Origin: JBDHTO01 sp039808665
GTDB lineage: Bacteria; Pseudomonadota; Alphaproteobacteria; Paracaedibacterales; JAKBAR01
DNA: 6,391 nucleotides
Assembly: GCA_039808665.1 (NCBI GenBank)
Contig: JBDHTO010000071.1
Coordinates: forward strand, 1 to 6,391
Direction: 5' to 3'
Positions 6,361-6,391 of the stretch are shown in pieces; the stretch's first letter is position 1; each line of letters begins with the position of its first letter. The translations under genes and the position numbers were made by a program. The notes under the pieces were generated by a model. That model had not been told where the DNA came from. It worked only from the letters and a program-made list of their open reading frames with translations, and did not search any database.

Positions 6361-6391
6361 AATGTGCATCCCATTGGATGCTGTTGATATC
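6359..6391 (-). CDS. iscS: Cysteine desulfurase IscS, C-terminal end (partial)
   Basis: Ten codons and a TAA stop run in from the window edge and read DINSIQWDAH. This closely matches the conserved extreme C terminus of IscS (E. coli ends DLNSIEWAAH), the tail involved in contact with IscU. Its position 11 bases before the iscU start, with the iscU ribosome binding site overlapping the stop, is the standard iscS-iscU junction. The fragment is too short for a database search to find reliably, but motif and context agree. The rest of the gene lies outside the window. Confidence 0.88.
   Translation of the reverse strand, partial: DINSIQWDAH

Noticed and set aside
6348..6374. Nine-residue longer reading of IscU starting at 6374.
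   Set aside because: It overlaps the iscS C terminus in another frame, while the start at 6347 has AAGGAG at seven bases and the canonical MRYSDKV N terminus.

Overview
The window is a compact, intron-free bacterial segment of moderate to low GC (mid-40s % by eye). It most resembles an alphaproteobacterium. Three things point there: an SdhB closely similar to alphaproteobacterial and mitochondrial SdhB, an Rsm22/METTL17-family protein, and an ISC operon in the order iscS-iscU-iscA-hscB-hscA-fdx. The base composition and an sdhB separated from sdhCDA suggest a Rickettsiales- or Holosporales-like lineage rather than a high-GC free-living one. That placement is inference; no phylogeny was run.

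Layout. Positions 1-92 hold a complete tRNA-Ser(GCU) on the minus strand, with a plausible promoter just upstream of it (104-132). Two plus-strand genes follow, sdhB (231-1019) and a PLP-dependent threonine/serine dehydratase (1019-1990), joined by a one-base TAATG overlap. From the right edge to 1958 everything is on the minus strand and forms one tightly packed operon. In transcription order it contains the last ten codons of iscS (at the window edge), iscU, iscA, hscB, hscA, fdx, iscX and an rsm22-like gene. Adjacent genes overlap or lie at most 18 bases apart. The two gene blocks converge, and the 3' ends of the dehydratase and rsm22 genes overlap by 33 bases.

How the genes work together. 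IscS supplies sulfur and IscU is the scaffold, carrying the LPPVK motif that the HscA/HscB chaperone pair recognises. Fdx supplies electrons, IscA is an A-type carrier, and IscX is the small IscS-binding modulator. Two likely Fe-S clients are nearby. SdhB has a complete set of cysteines for three clusters. The Rsm22-like protein has four cysteines spaced like the cluster ligands reported for mitochondrial METTL17/Rsm22. Its position as the last gene of the ISC operon suggests a link between Fe-S supply and ribosome assembly.

The clearest oddities are this rsm22 linkage, an HscA whose ATPase domain is about 57 residues shorter than that of E. coli HscA while its peptide-binding domain is full length, and the coding overlap at the convergent 3' ends. 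No stretch over 300 bases lacks a gene. I see no mobile element, CRISPR array or wholly unknown system.
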